In this document: positions 24,234 through 33,075 of the stretch, in pieces
How the letters are laid out: the number at the start of each line of letters is the position of its first letter
Position numbering within the stretch: the first letter of the stretch is position 1
NCBI GenBank assembly: GCA_964422925.1
Contig: CAYRDC010000012.1
Span: 1-64,000 of the forward strand
DNA from: CAYRDC01 sp964422925
Lineage (GTDB): Bacteria; Bacteroidota; Bacteroidia; Chitinophagales; S012-47
Direction: 5' to 3'
Length of the DNA stretch: 64,000 nt
The notes under the pieces: model-generated
What the model saw: the letters and a program-made list of their open reading frames with translations, nothing else
What the model was told of the DNA's origin: nothing
Database searches by the model: none
Program-made: the position numbers and the translations under genes

Positions 24234-24263
24234 CAAATATAACAGATTGAAAGCACAGGCAAA
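24234..24263 (-). promoter_or_regulatory. Bacteroidota-type promoter of the SDR-ALDH-RidA operon
   Basis: On the minus strand TTTG (24263-24260), an 18-bp spacer and TATATTTG (24241-24234) match the -33/-7 consensus exactly. The -7 box ends 4 bp before the SDR start codon, so the transcript would be leaderless or nearly so, unless translation starts further in. Confidence 0.65.
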
Positions 24264-24337
24264 GCGCTTCCGCGGGGCTGTTTTTCGCTTTTGGCTGTAG
24301 ATTCTTAATTTTAGGGGGTACCAAACCCAAAAAGCCC

Positions 24338-24871
24338 ATGAAAGTTCAGCGTCCCTTTAACTTCCATCAATGGATCGAGGAAAACCGCGACAAACTGAAA
24401 CCTCCGGTAGGCAATAAGAATTTGTACCCGGCCGGTAAGGATTTCATCGTCATGGTGGTCGGAGGGCCGAATGCCCGGAAAGATTATCACTACAACGAAA
24501 CCGAGGAATTGTTTTACCAGCTCGAAGGCGATATCGTGGTAAGGATACAGGAAGACGGCAAGGCCGTGGATATCCCCATACGCGAAGGTGAGATGTTTTT
24601 GTTGCCGCCCCGGGTCCCGCATTCCCCCATGCGTTTCAAAGGGTCTGTCGGCCTGGTGATCGAACGGGTGCGCAAGGGGACCGGCCTGAAGGACGGCCTT
24701 TTGTGGTTTTGCGACCGGTGCAATCACAAGCTGCATGAAACCTATTTCCCGCTGGAGGATATTGAAAAGGATTTCCTGCCCCGGTTCCAGGAATTTTACC
24801 ATTCGGAGGAACTTCGCACCTGCGACAACTGCAGCCACGTGATGGAAACAGATCCTCGATTTACGGATTGA
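24338..24871 (+). CDS. nbaC: 3-hydroxyanthranilate 3,4-dioxygenase
   Basis: A 177-residue cupin dioxygenase that opens the ring of 3-hydroxyanthranilate to 2-amino-3-carboxymuconate semialdehyde. The iron ligands lie in DYHYNETEELFYQLEG (His and Glu) and PHSPMRF (His). Residues that bind substrate in the family (Arg in GPNARKDYHYN, and Glu in VIERVR) are present. The C-terminus carries two CxxC pairs (CDRC and CDNC), the rubredoxin-like iron site of bacterial HAAO. It is the first gene of the plus-strand operon HAAO, ACMSD, kynureninase, KMO. Confidence 0.95.
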   Translation: MKVQRPFNFHQWIEENRDKLKPPVGNKNLYPAGKDFIVMVVGGPNARKDYHYNETEELFYQLEGDIVVRIQEDGKAVDIPIREGEMFLLPPRVPHSPMRFKGSVGLVIERVRKGTGLKDGLLWFCDRCNHKLHETYFPLEDIEKDFLPRFQEFYHSEELRTCDNCSHVMETDPRFTD

Positions 24872-24895
24872 TGCAGGAAAAGTGATGGGTTGGCT

Positions 24896-25909
24896 ATGTG
24901 TCTGACGATAGATATTCACACGCACATCATACCGGAAAAGTTGCCGCGCTGGGCTGAAAAGTTCGGCTACGGGGGCTTTATCTGGCTCGATCATCACAAA
25001 GCCGGATGCGCCCGTATGATGCGGGACGGGGAGTTTTTCAGGGAAATCCAGGCCAATTGCTGGGACCCGGAAGTTCGCATCGGGGAGTGTGACGCGCATA
25101 AAGTGCACGTACAGGTCCTATCGGCCATCCCGGTGATGTTTTCCTATTGGGCCAAAGCCCGCGATGCCCTGGATGTGGCCCGGTTTCAGAACGATTACAT
25201 GGCAGCCATCGCGCAGCGCTATCCCAAACGCTTCGTGGCCCTGGCCACCCTGCCCATGCAGGACCCGGAACTGGCGGCCCGCGAACTGGATCGGTGTGTC
25301 AATGAGCTGGGCATGCCGGGCGTGGAAATAGGGTCACACATCAACGACATGAACCTGGAAGACGAGCGGCTGGAGCCTTTTTATGATGCCTGCGAGGCCA
25401 TAGGCGCCTGCATTTTTGTGCACCCCTGGGACATGATAGGCATGGAGCGCATGCCCAAATACTGGTTGCCCTGGCTGGTGGGCATGCCGGCCGAAACCAG
25501 CCTCGCGGTGTGCTCTATGATCTTTGGCGGTGTGTTTGAACGCCACCCGAAGCTGCGGGTTGCCTTTGCCCACGGAGGCGGAGCCTTTCCGGCCACCATC
25601 GGCCGTATAGAGCACGGCTTCAACGTAAGGCCGGACCTCTGTGCCGTGAACAATGACGTGAACCCGCGGGAATACCTCGGGAAATTCTGGCTCGATTCCT
25701 TGGTGCACGACCCGAAAATGCTGGATTACATTGTAGGCCTCATGGGAGCCGACCGCATCGCGCTGGGCACGGATTACCCGTTTCCGCTGGGAGAACCGGA
25801 ACCCGGGAAACTGATCAAAAGCATGCCCTATGATGAGCAGACCAGGGCTTTGCTGCTGGGCGGGGCGGCCCTGCAATGGCTAAATAAGTCGGAAAAAGAT
25901 TTTTCATAA
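24896..25909 (+). CDS. nbaD: Aminocarboxymuconate-semialdehyde decarboxylase (ACMSD)
   Basis: The start at the ATG 24896 (MCLTIDIHTHIIPEKLP) is likely; an in-frame TTG at 24890 adds two residues. The 337-residue amidohydrolase-fold enzyme decarboxylates 2-amino-3-carboxymuconate semialdehyde to 2-aminomuconate semialdehyde. Zinc ligands are visible: HTH near the N-terminus, HPWD, FAHGGG and LGTDYPFPLGE. It diverts the pathway from quinolinate/NAD synthesis toward catabolism. It follows HAAO by 24 bp and overlaps kynureninase by 1 bp (TAATG). Confidence 0.95.
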   Translation: MCLTIDIHTHIIPEKLPRWAEKFGYGGFIWLDHHKAGCARMMRDGEFFREIQANCWDPEVRIGECDAHKVHVQVLSAIPVMFSYWAKARDALDVARFQNDYMAAIAQRYPKRFVALATLPMQDPELAARELDRCVNELGMPGVEIGSHINDMNLEDERLEPFYDACEAIGACIFVHPWDMIGMERMPKYWLPWLVGMPAETSLAVCSMIFGGVFERHPKLRVAFAHGGGAFPATIGRIEHGFNVRPDLCAVNNDVNPREYLGKFWLDSLVHDPKMLDYIVGLMGADRIALGTDYPFPLGEPEPGKLIKSMPYDEQTRALLLGGAALQWLNKSEKDFS

Positions 25910-27198
25910 TGGATATCTCATACAGCACGCACCTGGATTTTGCCTGGAATATGGACGACAAAGACCCGCTCGGGCATTTCCGGGAACAGTTTTTCATTCC
26001 GGAGGTGAACGGGGAACCGGCAATATACCTGTGCGGCAACTCGCTCGGCCTGCAGCCCAAATCCATAAAACGCTACCTCGAACAGGAGCTGGAAGACTGG
26101 GCGAACCTTGGGGTGGAGGGGCATGTCCATGCCCGGAATCCCTGGATGTATTACCACCGGCTCTTCACGGCTCCCCTGGCCCGTGTGGCCGGCTGTAAGG
26201 AACATGAAGTGGTGGCCATGAACGGCCTGACGGTAAACCTGCACATCCTGCTGGCCAGCTTTTACCGGCCACAGGGGAAACGCTACAAGATCCTGGTGGA
26301 AAGCCAGTTGTTCCCTTCCGATTATTTTGTAGCCATAAGCCAGGTGGAGCAGTACATCCGCCTGAGCGGCCGCACGGACATCAATCCGGAGGAGGCCGTG
26401 CTGCCAATCAGCCCCAGGGAGGGCGAGCACACGGTTCGCGACCGGGACGTGCTGGACCTGATCGAACAGGAAGGCGAATCGCTGGCCTTGGTGCTCCTTG
26501 GTGGAGTCAATTATTACACCGGGCAGCTGTTTGACATGAAATCCATTACGGCAGCCGCCCATGAAGCCGGGGCTTTGGCGGGTTTTGACCTGGCGCATGC
26601 CATCGGCAATGTACCGCTTAAACTTCATGATTGGGAGGTGGATTTCGCGTCCTGGTGTTCCTACAAATACCTGAACTCCGGGCCGGGCGGACCCAGCGGC
26701 ATCTACGTGCACGAACGCCACGCGCTGAACCCGGACACACCCCAGCTGAAAGGCTGGTGGGGTCACGAGGAGGAAACCCGGTTCAACATGGAGAAGAAAT
26801 TCGTGCCCATAGCAGGAGCCGGGCGCTGGCAGATAAGCAATGTGCCCATCCTGGGCATGGCCGCCCACAAGGCCAGTCTCGACATCTTCGACCAGACCAC
26901 GCTGCAAGCCCTCCGCGAAAAAAGCGAACGGCTGACGGGATACCTGGAATTCCTGATCAGGGCCTGGCTGGGCGATAAACTGAGAATCATCACTCCGGCC
27001 GAGCCGCAGCGCAGAGGCTGCCAGCTGTCGCTGCTCACGGGCAAGGAAGGCCCGGATGTCTTCCGCGAAATCACCCGGAAAGGCGTCATTGCCGACTGGC
27101 GGTCGCCCAACGTGATACGGGTGGCTCCCACCCCGCTCTACAACACCTTCACGGAGGTTTACCGTTTCGCGAAACTGTTAAAGGACATTTATTCATGA
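25909..27198 (+). CDS. kynU: Kynureninase
   Basis: A 429-residue PLP enzyme that cleaves kynurenine or 3-hydroxykynurenine to anthranilate or 3-hydroxyanthranilate plus alanine. The PLP lysine is Lys253 in SWCSYKYLNSGPGG, with GFDLAHAIGNVPL supplying the Asp that holds the pyridine nitrogen. The start ATG overlaps the ACMSD stop (TAATG), and the stop region overlaps KMO (ATGA). The presence of KMO downstream indicates that 3-hydroxykynurenine is the main substrate. Confidence 0.96.
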   Translation: MDISYSTHLDFAWNMDDKDPLGHFREQFFIPEVNGEPAIYLCGNSLGLQPKSIKRYLEQELEDWANLGVEGHVHARNPWMYYHRLFTAPLARVAGCKEHEVVAMNGLTVNLHILLASFYRPQGKRYKILVESQLFPSDYFVAISQVEQYIRLSGRTDINPEEAVLPISPREGEHTVRDRDVLDLIEQEGESLALVLLGGVNYYTGQLFDMKSITAAAHEAGALAGFDLAHAIGNVPLKLHDWEVDFASWCSYKYLNSGPGGPSGIYVHERHALNPDTPQLKGWWGHEEETRFNMEKKFVPIAGAGRWQISNVPILGMAAHKASLDIFDQTTLQALREKSERLTGYLEFLIRAWLGDKLRIITPAEPQRRGCQLSLLTGKEGPDVFREITRKGVIADWRSPNVIRVAPTPLYNTFTEVYRFAKLLKDIYS

Positions 27199-28559
27199 AC
27201 AAGGAACCGAAAGACATACTGATTGCCGGAGCCGGGTTGGTGGGTTCGCTCTGGGCGGTTTTCCTGGTGCAGAAGGGCCACCGGGTCAGGATGTACGAAA
27301 AACGCCCTGACCTGCGCAAAGCCGATATATCAGCCGGGCGTTCCATCAACCTGGCCTTGAGCGACCGCGGCTGGAAAGCCCTGGAAACGGTGGGCATTGC
27401 CGGGCAGGTCCGGGAAATGGCCATTCCCATGTACGGGCGCATGATCCACAACACGGACGGCCACCTTACCTTTTTGCCTTACGGCATGCAAAACCAGGCG
27501 ATTTATTCCGTGTCACGGGGCGGGCTGAACGGTGTACTGATGAGCGCTGCCGAAGCATCCGGAGCGGAAACCTTCTTCGAACAAAAGGTGGCATCGGTTG
27601 ACCTCGACACACCTGCCATCCGGTTTGAAGACGGCAGCCGGGCGCAGGCTGACATCATTTTTGGGGCGGACGGGGCTTTCTCGAAAGTGCGGGCCAGCCT
27701 GCTGGAACACGGGCCGCACGAATACAGCCTGGACGAACTGGAGCACGGTTACAAGGAACTGAGCATTCCTCCCGGGAAATCGGTAAAATGGCTGATTGAG
27801 AAAAACGCCCTGCACATCTGGCCGAGGAAACGGTTTATGCTCATCGCCCTGCCGAATATGGACGGCAGTTTCACCTGTACCCTGTTTGCCCCGTTCCGCG
27901 GGGAAAACAGTTTTGTACGGCTGCAAACCGACCGGGATGTGGAATCGTTTTTTGAAAAGTACTTCCCCGATGCGCTGAAGGTGATGCCCACCCTGTTGGA
28001 AGACTGGCACACCAACCCGGTATCGACCCTGGGTACGGTGCGGTGCAGGCCCTGGACCTACCGCGACAAGGTATGCCTCATCGGGGATGCCGCCCATGCC
28101 ATCGTGCCGTTTTACGGGCAGGGGATGAACGCGGGATTTGAAGACTGCACGGTGCTCAACGACCTTATCGGCCAGCACGGGGACGACTGGCTCAGGATTT
28201 TCAGTGAATATGACGCCAGCCGGAAAACCGACACCGATGCCATCGCTGACCTGGCCCTTCAGAATTTTATCGAGATGCGCGACCGCGTGGCCGACCGGTC
28301 ATTCCTCCTGCGCAAGGAAATCGAAAAGCAGCTGCACAAGCTCTACCCCGATGAATACATGCCCCTGTATTCGCTGGTGACTTTCAGCCACCGCCCCTAT
28401 TCCGAAGCCCTGGCCACAGGCCGCAGGGAAGAAAAATTTTTCCAGGAAGTGCTGAACCTGGACGAACTGCCCGAATCGCCATCCGAAAGCGACCTGGAAA
28501 CCATCATGGAGCAATGGCGGCAGTTCAACGCGGGTTCCCAAACCGGAAACACGGAATGA
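27195..28559 (+). CDS. kmo: Kynurenine 3-monooxygenase
   Basis: A 454-residue group A flavoprotein hydroxylase. It has an N-terminal FAD fold (LIAGAGLVGSLWAVFL), the ribose-contacting motif MYEKRPDLRKAD, and the second FAD motif CLIGDAAHAIVPFYGQGMNA. The GRSINLALSDRGWKAL block is characteristic of KMO. It hydroxylates kynurenine with NADPH and O2. The C-terminus is hydrophilic, with no obvious membrane anchor like that of eukaryotic KMO. It is translationally coupled on both sides by ATGA overlaps. Confidence 0.95.
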   Translation: MNKEPKDILIAGAGLVGSLWAVFLVQKGHRVRMYEKRPDLRKADISAGRSINLALSDRGWKALETVGIAGQVREMAIPMYGRMIHNTDGHLTFLPYGMQNQAIYSVSRGGLNGVLMSAAEASGAETFFEQKVASVDLDTPAIRFEDGSRAQADIIFGADGAFSKVRASLLEHGPHEYSLDELEHGYKELSIPPGKSVKWLIEKNALHIWPRKRFMLIALPNMDGSFTCTLFAPFRGENSFVRLQTDRDVESFFEKYFPDALKVMPTLLEDWHTNPVSTLGTVRCRPWTYRDKVCLIGDAAHAIVPFYGQGMNAGFEDCTVLNDLIGQHGDDWLRIFSEYDASRKTDTDAIADLALQNFIEMRDRVADRSFLLRKEIEKQLHKLYPDEYMPLYSLVTFSHRPYSEALATGRREEKFFQEVLNLDELPESPSESDLETIMEQWRQFNAGSQTGNTE

Positions 28560-29041
28560 GCCGGCAACTCCCATCACTGGTGATCCTGGCCCTTGCAGCG
28601 CTCATGGCCTGGTCGTGCCGCGATGCCTGCCGGGATACGGTTTGCGAGCATGGCGAATGTGATGACGGAGAGTGCGTTTGTGAACCCGGTTATGGCGGCA
28701 GCGACTGTTCCGTGCTGCTGCGCGACAGCTTCCTCGGGGAGTACATGGCCCGGGAAACCTGCGGCACGCTGGTTGATTCATACCTTGTTTCCCTGAAACC
28801 CGGGGTCCGGCCGGACGAAATCCTGGTGCATAATTTCGCCCATTCCGGGCAGGACGTCACAGCCCGCACCGCGGAGTCAGGCGGAATCTATTTCCTGCCC
28901 GCGTTCAGCACGGTAAACGGCCTGTTTATCACGGGTTACGCTATTCCCGGCCCATCGGGCAGCGACCTTCGCCTCGAATACATGGCCACTACCATTGCCG
29001 ACACGTTGTATTCCTGTTCGGCTATCCTGCGGCCTGAATAA
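28556..29041 (+). CDS. Lipoprotein with one EGF-like motif
   Basis: A 161-residue predicted lipoprotein; the start ATG overlaps the KMO stop (ATGA). The signal ends at a lipobox-like LMAWSC. Directly after it come the closely spaced cysteines of an EGF-like module (CRDTVCEHGECDDGECVCEP then GYGGSDC). The remaining roughly 100 residues are beta-rich with two more cysteines and no recognised domain. The tight coupling to the kynurenine genes may reflect expression only; no catalytic role in that pathway can be read from the sequence. Confidence 0.78.
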   Translation: MSRQLPSLVILALAALMAWSCRDACRDTVCEHGECDDGECVCEPGYGGSDCSVLLRDSFLGEYMARETCGTLVDSYLVSLKPGVRPDEILVHNFAHSGQDVTARTAESGGIYFLPAFSTVNGLFITGYAIPGPSGSDLRLEYMATTIADTLYSCSAILRPE

Positions 29042-29072
29042 TCTTTTACCGCTAATTTCGTTTCTACCAATG

Positions 29073-29093
29073 ATCCGCGTTGGCGGGTTTTTT
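29073..29093 (+). terminator. Terminator after the kynurenine operon
   Basis: ATCCGC-GTTG-GCGGGT forms a 6-bp stem with one G-T pair and is followed by TTTTT. It lies 31 bp after the EGF-motif lipoprotein stop and before the DUF4294 gene. Confidence 0.55.
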
Positions 29094-29111
29094 GCTGGCT
29101 GAACCGGGTGT

Positions 29112-29675
29112 ATGAAAAAATTTACCCTCATTGTGCTGATGCTCTCCACGGCCGGGCTCTCCGCCCAGGAAGATTCCTTGTATTATTATGGCGATACCTC
29201 GGTGTTTTACAACAACATGGTGGTGCACCTGCTGCCGGTGGCGGTGATCGGGGTGCGGTTCGCTTCGATCCAGGACCGGATCGAGTACCAGCGCATGCAA
29301 TATGCCATCAACAAAGTGTATCCCTACTATGTGCATGCCCTGGAACTGATGGAGGAAACCGATGCCAGGCTGAGTTCCATAGAAAAAAAACGGAAGCAGA
29401 AAAAATACCTGAAGAAGAAACACTCGATGCTGAAGGAAGAATACCAGAATGAACTGATGCAGCTTACCGTTACCCAGGGATACGTGCTGGTTAAAATGAT
29501 TGAACGGGGTACGGGAATGACCTTATATGACATCATCCGCAAGTACAAGGGCGGCCTGGCTGCCTCCTATTGGAATACTATTGCCCGCCTAAACGGGTAC
29601 AGCCTGAAAGAGCCATACGAGCCGGGACAGGTACGTTTCCTGGAACCGATTATGCAGGCTCTGGAACAAGACTGA
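29112..29675 (+). CDS. DUF4294 family exported protein
   Basis: A 187-residue protein of the DUF4294 family, which I know from Bacteroidota. It has a signal peptide (MKKFTLIVLMLSTAGLSAQ) and then a helical domain with YPYYVHALELMEE, a very Lys-rich segment (KKRKQKKYLKKKH), LVKMIERGTGMTLYDIIR and the segment GGLAASYWNTIARL. Function unknown. Probable location is the periplasm or outer surface. It is followed by recJ after 32 bp. Confidence 0.85.
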   Translation: MKKFTLIVLMLSTAGLSAQEDSLYYYGDTSVFYNNMVVHLLPVAVIGVRFASIQDRIEYQRMQYAINKVYPYYVHALELMEETDARLSSIEKKRKQKKYLKKKHSMLKEEYQNELMQLTVTQGYVLVKMIERGTGMTLYDIIRKYKGGLAASYWNTIARLNGYSLKEPYEPGQVRFLEPIMQALEQD

Positions 29676-29695
29676 GCGGGCAAAGCGCATTATTG

Positions 29696-29703
29696 TATTT
29701 TTG
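29696..29703 (+). promoter_or_regulatory. -7 box (TATTTTTG) immediately before recJ
   Basis: An exact TAnnTTTG match ends 4 bp before the recJ ATG at 29708. If used it would give a leaderless recJ transcript. No TTTG -33 box is seen. Confidence 0.3.
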
Positions 29704-29707
29704 TCGC

Positions 29708-31426
29708 ATGCCGGAACATTCCACTATGCAGGAACGGAGATGGGTATTGCGGGAGGTGGATGAATCTGTGGTAAACCACCTCCATGAATCCCTGAAAATC
29801 CACCCGGTGCTTTGCCGTCTGCTGGCCGGCAGGGGCATCCATAGCTTTGAAGAAGCCAAAGCCTTTTTCCGCCCTTCCCTCGATGACCTGCACGACCCCT
29901 TTTTGATGAAAGATATGGACCGGGCCGTTGAACGCGTACGGCAGGCCCTTTCCACTGGGGAAAAGATCCTGGTCTACGGGGATTATGACGTGGACGGCAC
30001 TACAGCCGTGGCGCTGGTAACCAACGCGCTCTCGCCTCATTACAAAGCGCTGGATTTTTACGTGCCTGACCGGCAATTGGAAGGGTACGGCATATCCTTC
30101 CGGGGCATTGATTATGCCGCGCAAAACGGATGTTCTTTAATTATTGCCCTCGACTGCGGCATCCGGGCGGTGGATAAAGTGGAATACGCGGCCAGGCACC
30201 GGGTGGATGTCATCATTTGCGACCATCACCTGCCGGGGGACGAACTGCCCCGGGCCGCTGCCATCCTCGACCCGAAGCAGCCCGGTTGCCCCTATCCGTA
30301 CAAAGAGCTTACGGGCTGCGGCATTGGCTTCAAGCTGATGCACGCTCTGGCTTTACGGAATGGATGGGACACCGCCCCGCTTTTTGACCAGCTCGACCTG
30401 CTGGTGGTAAGCATCGCGGCCGATATTGTGCCGATTACCGGGGAAAACCGCGTGCTGGCCCGGTTCGGGCTGGATAAGCTGAACACCCATCCGCAACCCG
30501 GGCTGAAAACCCTGATGGAAGTCAGCGGGTTGAACGCGCCCCTGACGATCAGCAATGTGGTGTTCGGCATTGCCCCGCGCATCAACGCGGCCGGGAGGCT
30601 GGAACATGCCCGTTTCCCGGTTCAGCTGCTGACCGGCCGGGAACCGCAGGCCTTGCAAAAACTGGCGGCCCGCCTGCATGCGACCAACCGCGAACGGCAG
30701 GACCTGGACAAAGCCATCACCAGCGAAGCGCTGGAATACATCCGCGCCACCCCGGGAGAAGAAGAACGCTTCACCACGGTGGTCCGCGGAAAAGGCTGGC
30801 ACAAGGGCGTGGTGGGCATTGTCGCCAGCCGGCTGATCGAGCATTATTACCGGCCCACGGTGGTCCTCTCTGAAGCGGACGGCATGCTGACCGGTTCCGC
30901 CCGTTCGGTGCCCGGTTTCGACCTTTTCGCGGCTGTTTCGGCCTGCAGCCGGTACCTGGAGCGCTTTGGCGGGCACACCCACGCGGCCGGGCTCACCCTG
31001 GCTTCGGAGCAATATGATGCCTTCCGGGAGACGTTCGAACAGTATGTGCGGAATCATATCACCGAAGAGCAGCGGATTCCGGTTGTCCTGGCTGACGCGG
31101 TTCTCCCGCTTACCGAAGTGAAACGCAAGCTATACAATATCATCGAGCAGATGGCCCCCTTCGGGCCCGGGAACATGCGCCCGGTGTTCATCGCGAAAAA
31201 GGTGCGCGACACAGGATCTGCGCGTGTCCTCAAGGACGAGCACCTGAAGATGTACCTGAAACAGGGTAGTGCCGTGTTTGATGCCATCGCCTTCGGCATG
31301 GCCCATCATTACGACACCGTCAGCCGGGGCCCGGTGGATATATGCTATACCATCGACCTGAATCAATGGAACGGCCGGGAATCCCTGCAACTGCGGATAA
31401 AAGACCTGAAACCATGCGAAACCTGA
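29708..31426 (+). CDS. recJ: Single-stranded-DNA-specific exonuclease RecJ
   Basis: The start at 29708 (MPEHSTMQERRWVLREVDE) is chosen because the 46 upstream codons overlap the DUF4294 gene. The 572-residue 5'-3' exonuclease acts in mismatch repair and recombination. DHH-superfamily motifs are in order: VYGDYDVDGTTA, ALDCGI, CDHHLPG and NAAGRLEHA. The DHHA1 domain carries GGHTHAAGLTL. The C-terminal OB domain closes the protein. The last 13 bp overlap the start of the PorP/SprF gene. Confidence 0.94.
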   Translation: MPEHSTMQERRWVLREVDESVVNHLHESLKIHPVLCRLLAGRGIHSFEEAKAFFRPSLDDLHDPFLMKDMDRAVERVRQALSTGEKILVYGDYDVDGTTAVALVTNALSPHYKALDFYVPDRQLEGYGISFRGIDYAAQNGCSLIIALDCGIRAVDKVEYAARHRVDVIICDHHLPGDELPRAAAILDPKQPGCPYPYKELTGCGIGFKLMHALALRNGWDTAPLFDQLDLLVVSIAADIVPITGENRVLARFGLDKLNTHPQPGLKTLMEVSGLNAPLTISNVVFGIAPRINAAGRLEHARFPVQLLTGREPQALQKLAARLHATNRERQDLDKAITSEALEYIRATPGEEERFTTVVRGKGWHKGVVGIVASRLIEHYYRPTVVLSEADGMLTGSARSVPGFDLFAAVSACSRYLERFGGHTHAAGLTLASEQYDAFRETFEQYVRNHITEEQRIPVVLADAVLPLTEVKRKLYNIIEQMAPFGPGNMRPVFIAKKVRDTGSARVLKDEHLKMYLKQGSAVFDAIAFGMAHHYDTVSRGPVDICYTIDLNQWNGRESLQLRIKDLKPCET

Positions 31427-32304
31427 TAAAGCGTATTCTTTTTTCCTGTTTTTTCTTCGCGCTGGTCCTGCCGGCCGAAGCCCAGTTCAGCCAGGAGTTT
31501 TTCATGAGCCAGTACGGCCAGAACCTGTTTCTGCAAAACCCGGGGTACGCGGGGGTTAAGGACGGGAGGAACATCCATTTTTTCACCCGGAGCGACATTC
31601 CCACCGTGTTAGGCGGTACCTTGTACAATTACGCTTTGTTTTCGTACGACCAGCCCCTGGACACGGGCCGTTCGGGCTTTGGGGTCACCGCTTTTTACGA
31701 ACGGGAGTTTTCCCAGTACACCGGAGGGCTGGACGCGGTTTTCAGTTACCGGGTGGCGGGCAACGAAAACTTCTCCTTGCGCCTCGGGGTGGGCATTGGC
31801 GGACGGCTGAAAAGCATCCTGCTTGACCCGCTGACCAACCCCAGCCTTCTGCAGGGCTCCGACAGCCGGATTTACCCGGTTGTTCACACGGGTTTATGGC
31901 TGAAAACCCGTTGGGCGGAAGCGGGGATTGCCGGTTATAACCTGAACAAGCCGGATGTAAAATTTTTGACCCAGAACGTTACGGATTTCAGGACGGTTCT
32001 GTTGTTTGCCCGTTACCTGGCCTATGAGGACGAGCGGTTGCAGGTGTACCCGTCCGTCATGGTCCGTTTCCCGGAGAGCAAACGTGTGCCCGTGGTGGAC
32101 TTGAACCTGTACAGCACGTTTTCGCAGGTGCTGGATTTTGGGGCGGGCATCCGGTTCGGGGGCATCCCCCAGGCTTACATGATCGGGCAGGTGGGCGCCC
32201 GGTTCGGGAAATCGCGTGTGGGCCTGTCCTACGAGCGGGCCTTAAAAACCCTGGGCATTATCTCACTGAGCTACCTGGAAGGAACCTTTGCTGTAAATTT
32301 ATAA
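31414..32304 (+). CDS. PorP/SprF family type IX secretion system membrane protein
   Basis: A 296-residue outer-membrane beta-barrel-like protein, start at 31414 (MRNLIKRILFSCFFFALVL signal, cleavage after AEA). The diagnostic N-terminal region reads MSQYGQNLFLQNPGYAGVKD, like the SQY-x-N-P-x-YAG pattern of PorP/SprF. The rest consists of alternating strands ending with YLEGTFAVNL. The family includes a T9SS-associated protein and many paralogues thought to anchor or present secreted surface proteins. It overlaps recJ by 13 bp, an unusual partner, and precedes lptB by 9 bp. Confidence 0.88.
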   Translation: MRNLIKRILFSCFFFALVLPAEAQFSQEFFMSQYGQNLFLQNPGYAGVKDGRNIHFFTRSDIPTVLGGTLYNYALFSYDQPLDTGRSGFGVTAFYEREFSQYTGGLDAVFSYRVAGNENFSLRLGVGIGGRLKSILLDPLTNPSLLQGSDSRIYPVVHTGLWLKTRWAEAGIAGYNLNKPDVKFLTQNVTDFRTVLLFARYLAYEDERLQVYPSVMVRFPESKRVPVVDLNLYSTFSQVLDFGAGIRFGGIPQAYMIGQVGARFGKSRVGLSYERALKTLGIISLSYLEGTFAVNL

Positions 32305-32313
32305 CTTTAGCCT

Positions 32314-33075
32314 ATGCGCCTCTGGACGGATGGATTGGTAAAACGTTACCGGAAAAGAACCGTGGTAGATCATGTATCGCTGGAAGTGAACCAGGGTGAA
32401 ATCGTGGGTTTGCTGGGGCCGAACGGTGCCGGGAAAACCACCACTTTTTATTCCATCATCGGCCTGATCCGGCCCGAGGAAGGCCGGGTTTTCCTGGACG
32501 ACCGCGAAATCACCGGGCTGCCCATGTTCAAACGGGCCAAGCTGGGCATAGGCTATTTACCGCAGGAACCCTCCATATTCCGCAAGCTGAGCGTGGAAGC
32601 CAATATCCAGGCGGTGTTGCAGTTTACCGGTCTCAGCAAACAGGAGCAACAGGAAAAACTGGAATCCCTGATTCGGGAATTTGGACTGGAACACGTGCGG
32701 AAAACCCGTGGCGACCTGGTTTCCGGTGGAGAGCGCAGGCGCACGGAAATTGCCCGCGCCCTGGCCAATGACCCGGGGTTTATCCTGCTGGACGAACCCT
32801 TTGCCGGCATCGACCCCATTGCCGTGGAAGACATCCAGTATATCGTGGCCAAGCTGAAGCAACGCGGCATCGGCATCCTGATTACCGACCACAATGTGCG
32901 CGAAACGCTTTCTATTACCGACCGCGCCTATCTTTTGTTTGAAGGCAGAATCCTGAAATCCGGAACCGCAGAAGAACTGTCGGAAGACCCGCAGGTGCGC
33001 AAAGTGTACCTCGGGCAGTTTTTTGAACTGCAACGGAAGAATATCCTCGAGCGTGATGGAAAAACAGAAGACTGA
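32314..33075 (+). CDS. lptB: LPS export ABC transporter ATP-binding protein
   Basis: A 253-residue ATPase with Walker A GPNGAGKTT, the Q-loop YLPQEPSIF, ABC signature VSGGERRR and Walker B FILLDEPFAGIDP, followed by the H-loop DHNV. The sequence type (PIAVEDIQYIVAKLKQRGIG) is that of LptB, which powers extraction of lipopolysaccharide from the inner membrane with LptF/LptG. Those partners are not in the window. Its last 20 bp overlap the start of the TMTC-like gene. Confidence 0.94.
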   Translation: MRLWTDGLVKRYRKRTVVDHVSLEVNQGEIVGLLGPNGAGKTTTFYSIIGLIRPEEGRVFLDDREITGLPMFKRAKLGIGYLPQEPSIFRKLSVEANIQAVLQFTGLSKQEQQEKLESLIREFGLEHVRKTRGDLVSGGERRRTEIARALANDPGFILLDEPFAGIDPIAVEDIQYIVAKLKQRGIGILITDHNVRETLSITDRAYLLFEGRILKSGTAEELSEDPQVRKVYLGQFFELQRKNILERDGKTED

